A DNA stretch of 64,000 nt from Streptomyces broussonetiae (lineage in GTDB: Bacteria; Actinomycetota; Actinomycetes; Streptomycetales; Streptomycetaceae), in contig NZ_CP047020.1 of the NCBI RefSeq assembly GCF_009796285.1, positions 1,922,001 to 1,986,000 on the forward strand. The letters are read 5' to 3'. The notes beneath the pieces were generated by a model. It was given only the letters and a program-made list of their open reading frames with translations. It did no database searches and was not told the origin of the DNA. Positions 24,231 to 33,825 of this stretch are shown here, one piece after another. A program made the translations under genes and the position numbers. Numbering within the stretch: position 1 is the first letter of the stretch; every line of letters starts with the position of its first letter.

Positions 24231-27200
24231 GTCCAAAGCCCGCCACATCCTTCTCGACATGGGCCTGTGGTGGCCGGAGGCCGATCCCGACAAGCTGCGG
24301 GACGCGGCGAAGGCGTGGCGTGCGTTCGCCGACTCCGTGGACGACGTCCGAGCCCCGGTGAACCGCAGCGCGTCCTCGATCATCCACAACAACACGGGTG
24401 AGTCCATCGAGGCGTTCCACAAGTTCTGGGACCGCTACGCCAAGGGCAAGGACGGCGGCTGGCTGAGCGACCTCGCGAAGTCCTCGCGGGACATGGCCAA
24501 CGCCTTGGACAAGTTCGCCCACACGATCGACGACGCGATCAACAAGCTCTGGACGCGAATAGCCATCGACGCGGTCGTGATCGCGGGAGGAATCACGCTG
24601 GCCGTGCTCACCGCGGGCATCGCCTCGGGTGCGGCGGCAGCGGCGGCGGACGCGGTCATCGAGTTCGGCGCCACGATCGGCGTCGGGGTCACCGGCGCGG
24701 TGGCCGACATCATCGCAGGTGCCTTCGTCGGCGTCGCGTTCGGCGGGGTCGAGTCGGTCACCATCGACGCTGCCGTGGCCCAGCCGCTGCAGATGATGGC
24801 CGGTCTGCAGCACGGCTTCAGCCTGGACGAGGTCAACCAGGCCGCCAAGGACGGCATGATCTTCGGCGGCGCCTTGGGAGGGGGCGGCGGCCTGCTGAAG
24901 GCGAGCATGGAAGGCGGCCTCGCCGACACCACCCCACTGCTCCTGCGCCCGCCCTCCCTCCGCCCCGACCTGATCGATCTGGGCACGGCGGCCCGCAACG
25001 CCGACGACACCCCCTGCGTGGGCGAGCCGATCGACGTGGCCACCGGCGCCATGCTCATGACGCAGACCGACCTGACACTGCCCGGAAGCCTGCCCCTTCA
25101 GTTCACCCGCACCCACCTCTCCTCCTACCGGGGCGGGGTCTGCTTCGGCCCGACCTGGATCTCCACCCTCGACGAGTGCCTCCAGATCGACGGCGAGGGC
25201 GTCGTCTTTGCTGCGGCGGACGGCATGCGTCTGGTGTACCCGGTTCCGGATCCCGGCGTTCCCACGATGCCGGTCAAGGGCGCCCGCTGGCCGCTGGAGT
25301 GGGACGGTAAGCCGGACGGCGCGATGACGGTCACCGACCCAGCGACGGGCGTGACGCGGACCTTCGCCGCCCCTGTCCCCTCCCCGTCCTTCGGCGTGTT
25401 CCACCTGGCGCTGGACTCCTGGACGGACCGCAACGGCAACCGCATCGACGTCGAACGCGACGACGAGGGCATCCCGTTCGGCATCCGCCACTCCGGCGGC
25501 TATTACGTCGCCGTCGACACCCAGGGCCCGCGCATCACAGCCCTGCGCCTCCTGGACGAGCCGCCGTCCCGCTACCGCCCCGGCACCGCGACCGACGAGG
25601 GCACGGTTGTGATGCGCTACAGCTACGACCCGGTCGGCAACCTGACCGAGGTCATCAACTCCACTGGTGAGCCTCTCCGCTTCACCTACGACACCGAGGG
25701 CCGCGTCACCCGCTGGACCGACCGCAACGGCACCTGGTTCGGCTACGTCTACGACGACCGCGGCCGGGTGGTACGGACCGAGGGCATCGACGGCATCCTC
25801 TCCGGCACCCTGACCTACGACGACACCGCCCGCACGACGACGTACACGGACTCGCAGGGCCGCGTCTCGGTCCACCGGTACAACGCCGAAGGGATGGTGG
25901 TGGAGGAGACGAATCCCCTCGGGCATGTCACCCGAACAGAGTGGGACGAGTACGGCGACAAGCCGCTGACCGTCACAGACGCCTTGGGGCACGTCACCCG
26001 ATACGTTTACGACGCCGTCGGCAACCTCACCGAGCTCACCCTGCCAGACGGCTCGGTGGCCCGGGCTGCTTACAACACCCTCGGCCTGCCGACGGAAGTG
26101 GTCGAGCCGGGAGGCGCGGTCTGGCGGCACACGTACGACGAGCGGGGCAACCTGCAGACGGTGCTCGATCCGATCGGCGCAGAGACACGGTACGTGTACG
26201 ACGCGGCGGGGCGGCCGACGGCAATCACCGACGCGCTTGGCCGTACTCGTACCGTCGCCTACGACGACGCCGGCCTACCCCTTTCTCTCACTGACGAACT
26301 GGGCCACACGACGGCCATCCGCCGGGACTCCTTCGGCCGGGTGATCCAGGTGACGGACCCACTGGGGAATCGAACCCGGCTGGGCTGGACCACGGAGGGC
26401 AAGCCCGCCTGGCGCGAGCACCCGGACAACACCCGTGAGTCCTGGACGTGGGACGCGGAGGGCAACCTGAGCTCCCACACAGACGCCGCCGGCAACACCA
26501 CGCAGCACACGTCCGGCCAATTCGACGTACCCGCCACCAGGACCGATCCGGGCGGGGCGCATTTCGAGTTCACCTATGACACGGAACGCCGCCTGACGCG
26601 TGTCCTCAATCCGATGGGTCAGACCTGGTCGTACGTCTATGACGCGGCTGGTCGCCTCGTGGCCGAGACGGACTTCAACGGGCGGACCCTCGCCTACGCG
26701 CATGACCCCGTTGGCGGCCTGCTGTCACGGACCAACGGTGCGGGCGAGACGTTGACCTTCACCCGGGACGCGCTCGGCCGGGTCGTGGAACAACGGAGTA
26801 GTACGGGTGACGTCACGACGTACGCCTACGCCCCGACCGGACAGCTCGCGCGCGCCCGCGGTCCGGAGGCTGAGATCGTCTATGAGCGCGATGAGCTCGG
26901 CAGGGTCCTTTCGGAGACCGTGAACGGCCGGACGACGGCACACGCCTATGACGCCCTGGGGCGGCGGATCCGCCGTACAACTCCGTCCGGGCTGACGTCG
27001 CATTGGACGTACGACCCGACGGGGCGATTCACCGAGTTGGGCTCCGATGCGGGGAGCCTGTCCTTCACCTACGATGCCGGCGGCCGAGAGACGGAACGCC
27101 GTCTCGGCGAGGACGTGACCCTCACCCAGGGGTGGGACGCGGCCGGCCGCCTCACTGTCCAGTCGCTGACGTCGGCGGCGGTCGCGAGAGGGGCCAACCA

Positions 27201-28488
27201 CCATCTTCTGCAGTACCGGGAATATGCCTACCGCGCCGACGGCTACCTCTCCGGCATCCGGGAACTCACAGCTGGCGCCCGGAACTTCGACCTCGATGAG
27301 ACAGGCCGCGTCACTGGCGTACGCGCTCATGGCTGGACCGAGACCTACGCCTACGACACAGCGGGAAATCTGACGCACGCCGCCGCTCCTGCGCACGAGG
27401 CGCCTGGGGACCGGGAGTTCGAGGGCACGATCATCCGTCGCGCGGGCAATACCACGTACGAGCACGACGGCCAGGGCCGGCTCGTTACCAAAACCCGCAG
27501 GCTGCTGAACGGGAAGCGTCACACCTGGACGTACACCTGGAACGCGGAGGACCGCCTGACAGCGGTTGCCACCCCGGACGGCAGTCGCTGGCGCTACTCC
27601 TACGACCCTTTGGGCCGACGCATCGCCAAGTCCCGGATATCGGACGACGGTTCTCCAGTTGAGCACGTGGAGTTCACCTGGGACGACACCTGTCTGGCCG
27701 AGCAGAGCACCCCCGACGGCAAGACAACCACTTGGGAGTACGCCCCCGGCACGCACCGCTCGATCGCCCAGACCGACCACTGGCCCTCTGCCCGCAGCTC
27801 GGAGACGTCCTTCCTGGCCCGCTTGGCGGAAGAGACGACCACCGATCGCGCGCCTCGCTTCCACGCGGTCATCACTGACGCGGCGGGCACACCGACCGAA
27901 CTTGTCACAGCAGACGGCGCCGTGGCCTGGCAGCGACGGACCTCACTGTGGGGCAGCCCCTTGCCCCCCGGGACAGAGGCCGACTCGGTCGAGTGCCCGC
28001 TGCGCTTCCCCGGCCAGTACCACGATGCCGAAACCGGGCTGCACTACAACTACTTCCGTTTCTACGATCCGGAAACCGCAGGCTACCTCTCCCCCGACCC
28101 GCTCGGTCTCGATCCCGCGCCAAATCATCATGCCTACATCGTCAACCCGTTCCGGTGGATCGACCCGACGGGATTGGTGAAGTGCACTCAGGAGGCGCTT
28201 GACAAAGCCTTCGAGATGGACAATACGCCGCGGAAGCTCGAACATGTCATCGATCCTCCGAAGCATGGCTTCGAGGGGATAGTGAAGAATTCGGGAGGGC
28301 GCTCCGAAGCGTTTCGCCGTATCCTCAACAGTCTTGGAGAAGGCGACGACCTTCCGGAATCCGGTGGTTTCGTCGTCGACCGTACAATTGACGGGGAAAC
28401 GGTCACCATTCGCGGAGCGATGGTCAACGGGATACCTCGAATTGGAACCGCGTTCATCCAGGATAAGTTCCCAGGAAAGACACTATGA
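24214..28488 (+). CDS. Rhs/YD-repeat polymorphic toxin
   Basis: A 1424-residue modular toxin. Residues 1-110 form a WXG-like helical domain (LRDAAKAWRAFADSVDD). Residues 116-190 are hydrophobic and Ala/Gly-rich, perhaps a translocation segment. A DUF6531 region begins near 268 (CVGEPIDVATGAMLM). Dozens of YD repeats follow (YDAAGRPTAITDALGRT type). The Rhs core RFPGQYHDAETGLHYNYFRF, then YDPETAGYLSPDPLGL, ends with DPTGL at about residue 1320. The last 103 residues are the exchangeable toxin tip (EHVIDPPKHGFE, GFVVDRT, VTIRGAMVNGIPRIGTAF). The tip has lower GC and freer codon use than the body. I suspect a BECR-fold ribonuclease, but that is uncertain. The start is one of two GTGs six bases apart. 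Confidence 0.9.
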   Translation: MPVSVESKARHILLDMGLWWPEADPDKLRDAAKAWRAFADSVDDVRAPVNRSASSIIHNNTGESIEAFHKFWDRYAKGKDGGWLSDLAKSSRDMANALDKFAHTIDDAINKLWTRIAIDAVVIAGGITLAVLTAGIASGAAAAAADAVIEFGATIGVGVTGAVADIIAGAFVGVAFGGVESVTIDAAVAQPLQMMAGLQHGFSLDEVNQAAKDGMIFGGALGGGGGLLKASMEGGLADTTPLLLRPPSLRPDLIDLGTAARNADDTPCVGEPIDVATGAMLMTQTDLTLPGSLPLQFTRTHLSSYRGGVCFGPTWISTLDECLQIDGEGVVFAAADGMRLVYPVPDPGVPTMPVKGARWPLEWDGKPDGAMTVTDPATGVTRTFAAPVPSPSFGVFHLALDSWTDRNGNRIDVERDDEGIPFGIRHSGGYYVAVDTQGPRITALRLLDEPPSRYRPGTATDEGTVVMRYSYDPVGNLTEVINSTGEPLRFTYDTEGRVTRWTDRNGTWFGYVYDDRGRVVRTEGIDGILSGTLTYDDTARTTTYTDSQGRVSVHRYNAEGMVVEETNPLGHVTRTEWDEYGDKPLTVTDALGHVTRYVYDAVGNLTELTLPDGSVARAAYNTLGLPTEVVEPGGAVWRHTYDERGNLQTVLDPIGAETRYVYDAAGRPTAITDALGRTRTVAYDDAGLPLSLTDELGHTTAIRRDSFGRVIQVTDPLGNRTRLGWTTEGKPAWREHPDNTRESWTWDAEGNLSSHTDAAGNTTQHTSGQFDVPATRTDPGGAHFEFTYDTERRLTRVLNPMGQTWSYVYDAAGRLVAETDFNGRTLAYAHDPVGGLLSRTNGAGETLTFTRDALGRVVEQRSSTGDVTTYAYAPTGQLARARGPEAEIVYERDELGRVLSETVNGRTTAHAYDALGRRIRRTTPSGLTSHWTYDPTGRFTELGSDAGSLSFTYDAGGRETERRLGEDVTLTQGWDAAGRLTVQSLTSAAVARGANHHLLQYREYAYRADGYLSGIRELTAGARNFDLDETGRVTGVRAHGWTETYAYDTAGNLTHAAAPAHEAPGDREFEGTIIRRAGNTTYEHDGQGRLVTKTRRLLNGKRHTWTYTWNAEDRLTAVATPDGSRWRYSYDPLGRRIAKSRISDDGSPVEHVEFTWDDTCLAEQSTPDGKTTTWEYAPGTHRSIAQTDHWPSARSSETSFLARLAEETTTDRAPRFHAVITDAAGTPTELVTADGAVAWQRRTSLWGSPLPPGTEADSVECPLRFPGQYHDAETGLHYNYFRFYDPETAGYLSPDPLGLDPAPNHHAYIVNPFRWIDPTGLVKCTQEALDKAFEMDNTPRKLEHVIDPPKHGFEGIVKNSGGRSEAFRRILNSLGEGDDLPESGGFVVDRTIDGETVTIRGAMVNGIPRIGTAFIQDKFPGKTL

Positions 28489-28856
28489 CAGACCACTCTG
28501 CCACCAGACCTCTCTCCCCTCTCGAACGGCGCACCCTCGCCCAACTTCTCGCGTGCGATTTCCCGGGCGTGCAGGAGCTGAGGAACCAACTACCAGAAAC
28601 CCGTGTCACCGGACAATGGGGGGCCGAGTCTCCGAGTGTCGACCTGGAAGTGCCCGCCGACATCCCTGCGGCACAGATAGAGGACGGCATCATCCCGGCC
28701 ACCGGAACGGTCACAGACGACTCGGGCCAACTCTTCGGCGAACTGCTCGTGTGGGTGAGCGGTGGAAGGCTCTCAGCCCTCGAGTTCTCGTGGTACGGCG
28801 ACACCGCACCGACGGAACTGCCAGACCCCGGCCTTGTCACCGTGACGGTGCAGTGA
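28485..28856 (+). CDS. Cognate immunity protein of the Rhs toxin
   Basis: A 123-residue acidic soluble protein whose ATG overlaps the toxin stop as ATGA, the standard toxin-immunity coupling. The C-terminal LSALEFSWYGDTAPTELPDP resembles a motif I recall from immunity proteins paired with small nuclease tips. No signal peptide or membrane segment is present, so it acts in the cytosol, as needed against an intracellular nuclease. Codon use is less GC-rich than that of the flanking chromosome, matching the toxin tip, so the two were probably acquired as one unit. The function is inferred mainly from position. Confidence 0.75.
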   Translation: MTDHSATRPLSPLERRTLAQLLACDFPGVQELRNQLPETRVTGQWGAESPSVDLEVPADIPAAQIEDGIIPATGTVTDDSGQLFGELLVWVSGGRLSALEFSWYGDTAPTELPDPGLVTVTVQ

Positions 28857-28922
28857 TCCATCAATGACCGGCGAAACCAGATGCAGGGTATGTGAGCGGA
28901 ACCGCGAAAGGAACGCCAGACA

Positions 28923-29222
28923 ATGCAGCACCTCGCCGCTGTGGCACACGGGCCGTCCCCGGTGATCGACATCGTCTTCGCTGTGGGAGGCATGGTTGCC
29001 CTGTGGTGCGGATTGAGTTGGGCGTTCGATGTGCGGCGGATCACCACTCGCAGAGCCGAACGGATTCACCGCAGGAACCAGGAAACGTGGGCGATGGGAC
29101 GTCTCGGCGGCTCTCCGAACCTTTTCGCGTCTGTCGGGTATCTGCGGTTCCTGGGCGCTGTCATGGCAGGTGCGGGACTTCTCCTGCTCGTCGCGGTGTA
29201 TGCGCTGTGGCACCTGGGCTGA
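28923..29222 (+). CDS. Small two-helix membrane protein
   Basis: A 99-residue protein with two membrane helices (VIDIVFAVGGMVALWCGLSW and FLGAVMAGAGLLLLVAVYAL) separated by a basic cytosolic loop (RRITTRRAERIHRRNQ). GAAAGGAA lies a few bases upstream of the ATG. It follows the immunity gene by 66 bp on the same strand and ends the toxin locus. I recognise no family. It could be an accessory of the toxin unit or unrelated. Confidence 0.65.
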   Translation: MQHLAAVAHGPSPVIDIVFAVGGMVALWCGLSWAFDVRRITTRRAERIHRRNQETWAMGRLGGSPNLFASVGYLRFLGAVMAGAGLLLLVAVYALWHLG

Positions 29223-29335
29223 AGGCAGGCGCTACGCGACCGCTCTACCGGCGAAGTCGGCACGCGCAGACCAGCTCTCTTCGGTGGGACTGACTTCTCT
29301 GTCGACGGACATCCCCCTTGCCCAGTACGCAAAAA

Positions 29336-29366
29336 GCGGCTGGGCCCCGCCAGGGCGCCCAGCCGC
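29336..29366. terminator. Terminator between the toxin locus and sbcC
   Basis: GCGGCTGGGC / GCCCAGCCGC stem of 10 bp with an 11-nt loop, preceded by AAAAA. It serves the convergent transcripts. The remainder of the 338-bp gap (29223-29560) shows short purine repeats (AAAGAGGCGG twice) but no gene. Confidence 0.75.
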
Positions 29367-29560
29367 ACTTCGAAGGATGGCAAGCCGCCGCTGACTCCCC
29401 CCGCTCCTGCTCGGCCGCCGCCGTCAGCTTGGCCAGCTCCGCCTCGCCTCCGCCAGTTCCGCCTCCGGGGGCTCCAGCAAGGAAAGAGGCGGAAAGAGGC
29501 GGACAAATCCTCCTTGAGTGCCCACGATGTACTACCGGCCCTCGCAGTGTCTGATCGCCG

Positions 29561-32557
29561 TCAGACCCCCCGCTGCCGCAGCACCGACCCCGTCCTTCCC
29601 TTGACGACCTCCAGCTGCGCGTGGATCCGCCGTCGCAGGTCAGGGACGTGGCTGACGATGCCGACGCTGCGGTCGCGTTCGCGCAGGGAGTCCAGGACGT
29701 CGAGGACCTCGTCGAGGGTCTGGTCGTCGAGGCTGCCGAAGCCCTCGTCGATGAAGAGGGTGTCGAGGCGGACCCCGCCCGCCTCGTCGGTGACGACGTC
29801 CGCGAGGCCGAGGGCGAGCGCGAGGGAGGCGAAGAAGGTCTCGCCGCCGGACAGGGTGGCGGTGTCGCGCTCGCGCCCGGTCCAGGCGTCGACCACATGC
29901 AGCCCGAGCCCGCTGCGACCGCGTCCGGTGCGGTCGTCGGAGTGGACCAGGGTGTAGCGCCCGGAGGACATGCGCTGCAGCCGCGCGGTCGCGGCGGCGG
30001 CGACCTGCTCCAGGCGGGCCGCCAGCACGTACGACTCCAGACGCATCTTGCGTTCGTTGTCGGCGGAGGTGCCCGCGGTGAGGGCGGCGAGGCGGGCGAC
30101 CCGCTCGTACTCCTCGCGCAGCGGGGCGAGTCGGCGTACCGCCGCTGCGGCCCGCGCGGAGAGCCGGTCCAGCTCGGTTCGACAGCGGTCGGCCGCGTCG
30201 CGGGCGGAGGCCGCCGCGCGCAGGCCGCGCTCCGCCTCGGCCGCGGTGCGCTCCGCCGCGGCCGGGTCGGCGGGCGGCCGCTGGGCGGCGGCCACGGTGT
30301 CGGCCTCGGCCAGCACCGCCCGGACGGCCGCTTCCTCCGACTGCCATGCGTCCAGGCGGTGTTGCAGCTCGCGGTGGGCGGCGGCGTCCAGGAGGGCGGC
30401 GGCCGCGGCCTGCGGGGTGTCGAAACCGGCGCGGTATGCGGCGTCGGCGAGGCGGGCGTCGGCGTCCTTCAGGCGCTGGGCCGTGTCCTCGGCGGTGCGC
30501 GTGGCGTCGGCGGCCTCGGTGAGCAGCGCGACCTGCCGCTCCAGCTGCGCGGCACGCTCGGCCACGCTGCCGGCGGCACCGCGCGCCTGCGTCAACTCGG
30601 CTTCCAGCGCCGTCTGTTCCCGCTCCAGGGTCTCGCGCCGGGTGAGCCGGGAGGCGGCCCGTACGGCGGCCTGCTGGCGGTCGGCGAGGCGCTGCTCGCG
30701 CTCGCGCTCGGCACGCCGCAGCTCCTCGTGGGCGCCGTGCAGGGCGGAGGCCGCACGGCGGGCCCGGGTGTACTCCTCGTCCAACTCGTTTTCCAGGGCT
30801 TCGAGTTGTGCGGTGGGAGTGTCGCCGGCCTCGGCGGTGGCGGCGGCCAGAGCCTCGCGGACGGCGCCGAGTTGCCGCGCGTCCTCGGTGTGCTGCCGGT
30901 CGGCCTGCTGGGAGGCCTGGTGGGCCCGCTCCTCCGCCTCGCGGTCGACGTGTCCGGCGATCTTGCGGGCCGGAGCGGGATGTTCGGTGGCTCCGCACAC
31001 GGCGCAGGGCTCACCGTCGGTGAGGCGGGTGGCCAGCTCGGCGGCGATGCCGTTCAGGCGCTGTTCCTTGAGGTCGAGCCAGTGGGCGCGGGCGCCGAGG
31101 GCGCGCTGCTCGGAGGCGAGCGCCCTGCGCCGGGCGTCCTCCAGGTCCGCGGCCAGCGCGTCCCGGGTGCGGGCCGCGGTGAGCCGCTTGCTCATCGGTT
31201 CCCGCTGGACGGCGAGCTGTTCGGCCCGGGTGGCGGCCTCCTGGGCGGAGTCGACGCGCGCCTGGAGCGCACCGCGGGTGGTGTCCCAGCCGTCGAGCCA
31301 GGCATCGGCCTCGCGCAGCACGTCCTCGTCGGCGCGCTCCTGCCGGTCGAGTCCGGAGCGTTCCTCGGCCAGCCGGTCGAGCCGCTGTTCGGCTCGGCGG
31401 GCCGCGTCCAGCCCGCCCAGTTCCCCGGCGGCCCGGCGGGCGGCCGCGGCAAGTCCGCTCGCGCCGGCCCCGGCGTAGGAGTCGTGGAGCCTCCCGCGCG
31501 CGCGTGCCTCGGCCGCGGCGGCCCTGCGGTGCTCCTCCTCGGCCGCCTCGCGCAGCTCCAGTGCGGGCGCGACCGCCTCGGCCTTGCGGGCCCGCTCCAT
31601 GCGCTGCTGGGCCTCACGGTGGGCGGCGGAGTGCTGCTGGAGTCGTTCGGCGCGCTGCCGGCCCTCCGCGAACCTGGCCTGCAGCCGGGCGAGTTCGCGT
31701 ACGTCCTCCAGGGCGCGGCGGGTCTCGGCGTGTGCGGACTCGGCGGTGCGCAGGCGGCAGTGGGCGACGGTGAGCCGTTCGCGGGCGGTCGCGCGGGCCA
31801 CGGCGGCGGCGCCGAGGACCGCCTCGGCCAGTCCCGGTTCGCCGGGAGCCAGCTCGGGCAGCTCCATGGCGTCGCCGGCCTCCTGCTGCATGCGGTGGGC
31901 GTCGGCGAGCAGTGCCGCGTCGCCCTCGCGCACGCGCGCCTCGGTGGCACGGCGACGCTCGGCGAGGCGCTTTTCCACCTCGGCGAAGCGCTGGGTGTCG
32001 AAGAGCCGGCCGAGGAGCCGGCCGCGGGCTTCGGCGTCGGCGCGCAGGAAACGCGCGAAGTCGCCCTGGGGCAGCAGCACGACCTGACAGAACTGCTCCC
32101 GGCTCATGCCGAGGAGCTGCTCGAACTCGGTGCCGATCTCCTGGTGGGAGCGGCTGAGGTCCTTCCACGCGCCGGCCGCGCCGTCGTACTCGCGCAGCCA
32201 GGTCTGGGCCTTGTCGACCGTGGTGCCCTTGCCGCGCAGCTTGGGCCGCTCCCAGGCCGGCTGCCGGGTGACCTCCAGCCGACGTCCCGCGACGGTGAGG
32301 TCGAGGCGGATCTCGGCGCGGGTGCCGGGCTCCGCGTGGTCGCTGCGCAGGTTCATGCCCTGGCCGCTTCCGCTCTGCCGGGCGCCGGGGACGGAGCCGT
32401 ACAGGGCATAGCAGACGGCGTCCAGGACAGAGGTCTTGCCTGCGCCGGTGGGACCGTGCAGCAGGAAGAGTCCGGCGGCGGACAGGGCGTCGAAGTCGAC
32501 ACTCTGGGAGCCGCCGAAGGGCCCGAAGGCGGTGACGTCGAGGCGGTGCAGCCTCAT
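29561..32557 (-). CDS. sbcC: Nuclease SbcCD subunit C (SMC-like ATPase)
   Basis: A 998-residue SMC/Rad50-like ATPase that pairs with SbcD to open DNA hairpins and process double-strand ends. Walker A GPTGAGKTS is near residue 35. Long coiled-coil arms run from about 190 to 830 and meet at a zinc hook, EPCAVCGATEH, near residue 517. The ABC signature LSGGETFFAS is near 902 and Walker B DTLFIDEGFGSLD near 940. The length fits actinobacterial SbcC. Its ATG overlaps the sbcD stop by four bases. A long open frame on the opposite strand is only a GC shadow. Confidence 0.97.
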   Translation of the reverse strand: MRLHRLDVTAFGPFGGSQSVDFDALSAAGLFLLHGPTGAGKTSVLDAVCYALYGSVPGARQSGSGQGMNLRSDHAEPGTRAEIRLDLTVAGRRLEVTRQPAWERPKLRGKGTTVDKAQTWLREYDGAAGAWKDLSRSHQEIGTEFEQLLGMSREQFCQVVLLPQGDFARFLRADAEARGRLLGRLFDTQRFAEVEKRLAERRRATEARVREGDAALLADAHRMQQEAGDAMELPELAPGEPGLAEAVLGAAAVARATARERLTVAHCRLRTAESAHAETRRALEDVRELARLQARFAEGRQRAERLQQHSAAHREAQQRMERARKAEAVAPALELREAAEEEHRRAAAAEARARGRLHDSYAGAGASGLAAAARRAAGELGGLDAARRAEQRLDRLAEERSGLDRQERADEDVLREADAWLDGWDTTRGALQARVDSAQEAATRAEQLAVQREPMSKRLTAARTRDALAADLEDARRRALASEQRALGARAHWLDLKEQRLNGIAAELATRLTDGEPCAVCGATEHPAPARKIAGHVDREAEERAHQASQQADRQHTEDARQLGAVREALAAATAEAGDTPTAQLEALENELDEEYTRARRAASALHGAHEELRRAEREREQRLADRQQAAVRAASRLTRRETLEREQTALEAELTQARGAAGSVAERAAQLERQVALLTEAADATRTAEDTAQRLKDADARLADAAYRAGFDTPQAAAAALLDAAAHRELQHRLDAWQSEEAAVRAVLAEADTVAAAQRPPADPAAAERTAAEAERGLRAAASARDAADRCRTELDRLSARAAAAVRRLAPLREEYERVARLAALTAGTSADNERKMRLESYVLAARLEQVAAAATARLQRMSSGRYTLVHSDDRTGRGRSGLGLHVVDAWTGRERDTATLSGGETFFASLALALGLADVVTDEAGGVRLDTLFIDEGFGSLDDQTLDEVLDVLDSLRERDRSVGIVSHVPDLRRRIHAQLEVVKGRTGSVLRQRGV

Positions 32558-33717
32558 CGGGCCACCTCCCGTACGGCGTCGTCGGCGCGTACCGCGTCGA
32601 ACGCCTCGCGCAGCACGTCCAGCTCCCCGTCGTCCGGCCCCGCGCCGCGCACATGGGCGACGAAGTCCTGGGCGACCTGCTGGTCACTGCGGCCCGCGAG
32701 GCGCCGGGCGTACGACGCCCCGGCGTCGTCCGGGGATCGCTCGGGGGCGAAGACGAGGCTGAGGGTGTGCGGGTAGCGCTCGGTGAGGCGGGCCATGGGG
32801 TCGGCCGGGCGGACCGGGTCGGTGAGCGTGGCCTCGACCCAGGCGTCCTCGTGGCGGGCGAGCGCAGGATCGGCGAGGAGGTCGTCCAGGGTGCCCTTGA
32901 TACGGGCCAGGGGGCGCGGCACCGGGCACTCGAGTCGCTCGGCGGTGACGGAGCCGTCGGCGCCGAGGTCGATCAGCCACATGCTCTTGCGGTGGCCCGC
33001 CTCGGAGAAGGAGTAGGCGAGCGGGGAGCCGGAGTAGCGCACGCGCTCGGTGATGGTCTGGCAGCCGTGCAGATGGCCGAGGGCCACATAGTCGACGCCA
33101 CCGAAAACGGCCGACGGTACGGCCGCCACGCCGCCGACCGTGATGTCCCGTTCGCTGTCGCTGGACTCGCCACCGGTGACGAAGGCGTGGGCGAGAACGA
33201 CGGACCGGGTGCTCCGCGCGCGTGTGGCGAGGTCGGCGCGGACGCGGTCCATCGCGGCGCCGAGCACGGCCTCGTGCCCGGCCCGGTCCACCGCGAACTC
33301 GTCCTTCACCAGGGCTGGTTCGAGATACGGCAGACCGTAGAAGGCCACATCGCCATGGTCGTCGGCCAGTACGACCGGGGTGCCGGCGGCGGCCGGGTCG
33401 GTGCGCAGATGGATGCCCGCGCGCTCGATGAGCCCGGCACCGACGCCGAGACGGCGGGCCGAGTCGTGGTTTCCGGAGATCATCAGCGTGGGCACGCCGA
33501 GGTCGGCGAGACGGTGCAGCGCGTCGTCGAACAGCTCGACCGCGGCGAGCGGGGGCACCGCGCGGTCGTACACGTCACCGGACACGACCACCGCGTCCAC
33601 GGCGTGCTCGCGCACGGTGGTGACGAGGTGACCGATGAACTCGGCCTGGGCCCCGAGCATGTTCACCCGGTGGAAGGCCCGGCCGAGATGCCAGTCGGAC
33701 GTGTGCAGAAGTCTCAT
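32554..33717 (-). CDS. sbcD: Nuclease SbcCD subunit D (Mre11-like exonuclease)
   Basis: A 387-residue calcineurin-like metallophosphoesterase, the nuclease partner of SbcC. The metal-binding motifs appear in order: TSDWHLGRAF near residue 6, SGDVYDRA near 47, ISGNHDSA near 82, HAFV near 175, and LGHLHGCQ near 213. The C-terminal capping domain makes up the rest. It is the first gene of the sbcDC operon and is coupled to sbcC by an ATGA overlap. The window around the start has no strong ribosome-binding site. Confidence 0.96.
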   Translation of the reverse strand: MRLLHTSDWHLGRAFHRVNMLGAQAEFIGHLVTTVREHAVDAVVVSGDVYDRAVPPLAAVELFDDALHRLADLGVPTLMISGNHDSARRLGVGAGLIERAGIHLRTDPAAAGTPVVLADDHGDVAFYGLPYLEPALVKDEFAVDRAGHEAVLGAAMDRVRADLATRARSTRSVVLAHAFVTGGESSDSERDITVGGVAAVPSAVFGGVDYVALGHLHGCQTITERVRYSGSPLAYSFSEAGHRKSMWLIDLGADGSVTAERLECPVPRPLARIKGTLDDLLADPALARHEDAWVEATLTDPVRPADPMARLTERYPHTLSLVFAPERSPDDAGASYARRLAGRSDQQVAQDFVAHVRGAGPDDGELDVLREAFDAVRADDAVREVAR

Positions 33718-33825
33718 GATCCCCGAGATTAACGGCCGGGTCTGACATCACGGGCGGATACTCCCGTATCCGCCCGCCACAACCCGCCCACGTTTGATGC
33801 GGTATGACCGATTCAGTGCCTCGCG

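Noticed and set aside
23865..29222. A type VII secretion locus
   Set aside because: Only WXG-like proteins and the Rhs toxin are present; no EccB, EccC, EccD or mycosin genes were seen.
29621..32776. A 1051-codon open frame on the plus strand opposite sbcC/sbcD
   Set aside because: It is the antisense shadow of two well-conserved genes; high GC removes stops, and the translation is low-complexity without any known motif.
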